NCBI GenBank assembly: GCA_035761805.1
Contig: DASTQL010000218.1
Location: forward strand, 1-21,777
Direction of reading: 5' to 3'
DNA: 21,777 bases
Origin: DASTQL01 sp035761805
Lineage (GTDB): Bacteria; Actinomycetota; Actinomycetes; Jiangellales; Jiangellaceae
Shown here one piece after another: positions 21,640 through 21,777 of this stretch (positions within the stretch are counted from its first letter, which is position 1; the number at the start of each line of letters is the position of its first letter). Below the pieces are notes generated by a model. It saw only the letters and a program-made list of their open reading frames with translations. It searched no databases and was not told the DNA's origin. Position numbers and translations under genes: made by a program.

Positions 21640-21777
21640 GGCGGCTCCTGGTCGGCTCCTGTAGGCCCTGATGACGGTAGCCCTGTGGTCGGACGCTTCC
21701 GAGCGTGCGCCACGCCGTACCTCCCGTCGCCGTGGACAGGGGTCAGGACAGCGCGGCGGGGCCCTCGCCGGATCGCG
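21640..21777. other. Right-edge sequence with promoter region and possible gene tail
   Basis: A TACCGT -10-like box (21674-21679, - strand) could serve the DUF427 gene with a leader of under 40 bases. A - strand frame ending at TGA 21743-21745 is open to the window edge and reads as a plausible C-terminal tail ending in AALS, but ten residues cannot be identified. Confidence 0.25.

Overview
This window is chromosomal DNA from a very high-G+C actinobacterium. Support comes from the strong third-position G/C bias, frequent GTG starts, long antisense shadow frames, an AfsR/SARP-type regulator, a DUF3039 protein, a DtxR/IdeR-type iron box, and genes that appear to start at or next to the transcription start. 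The gene mix and the short GATCACCGTGT palindromes would suit Geodermatophilaceae or a relative, but that placement is inference. No tRNA, rRNA, insertion sequence, phage gene or CRISPR array was seen.

Layout. (a) 69-2977: an MFS exporter (-) diverges from a sulfite-oxidase-family molybdoenzyme (+), which converges on a small Cys-containing DUF3039 protein (-). (b) 3104-7686 (-): a tight five-gene run in the order iron-binding lipoprotein, fused permease, ATPase, VanZ-like membrane protein and YqgE/AlgH. Its ORFs overlap or nearly touch. An iron-regulator box (7757-7775) lies upstream and a strong hairpin (3034-3075) lies downstream. (c) 7899-8531 (+): a VKOR-family disulfide-generating membrane protein. 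(d) 8509-9218: a decayed interval with the 3' remnant of a LuxR-type regulator, broken coding-like sequence, and two related 53-bp palindromic elements in opposite orientation. (e) 9219-12256: an ACT-domain NAD-malic enzyme (-) diverges from a PfkB sugar kinase (+) that is translationally coupled to an XdhC Rossmann-domain protein. (f) 12296-15845 (-): a GNAT acetyltransferase, an unrecognised 504-aa protein with a nucleotide-binding-like glycine motif, and a YihY/BrkB membrane protein, joined by 4-bp stop/start overlaps, followed by an F420-reductase-like dinucleotide-binding protein. (g) 15898-21639 (-): a secreted M23 peptidase behind a 397-bp hairpin-rich leader, a 1127-aa AfsR/BTAD-type ATPase regulator, and a tandem DUF427 protein.

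Most of the window is ordinary core and accessory metabolism. The best leads are the iron operon with an unusual vanZ-yqgE tail, the repeated pattern of a -10-like box 6-7 nt before a start codon, the perfect 18-bp palindrome abutting the molybdoenzyme start, the paired palindromic elements in a decayed locus, and the coupled GNAT/unknown/BrkB cassette. I found no clear evidence of an entirely new defence or mobile system.
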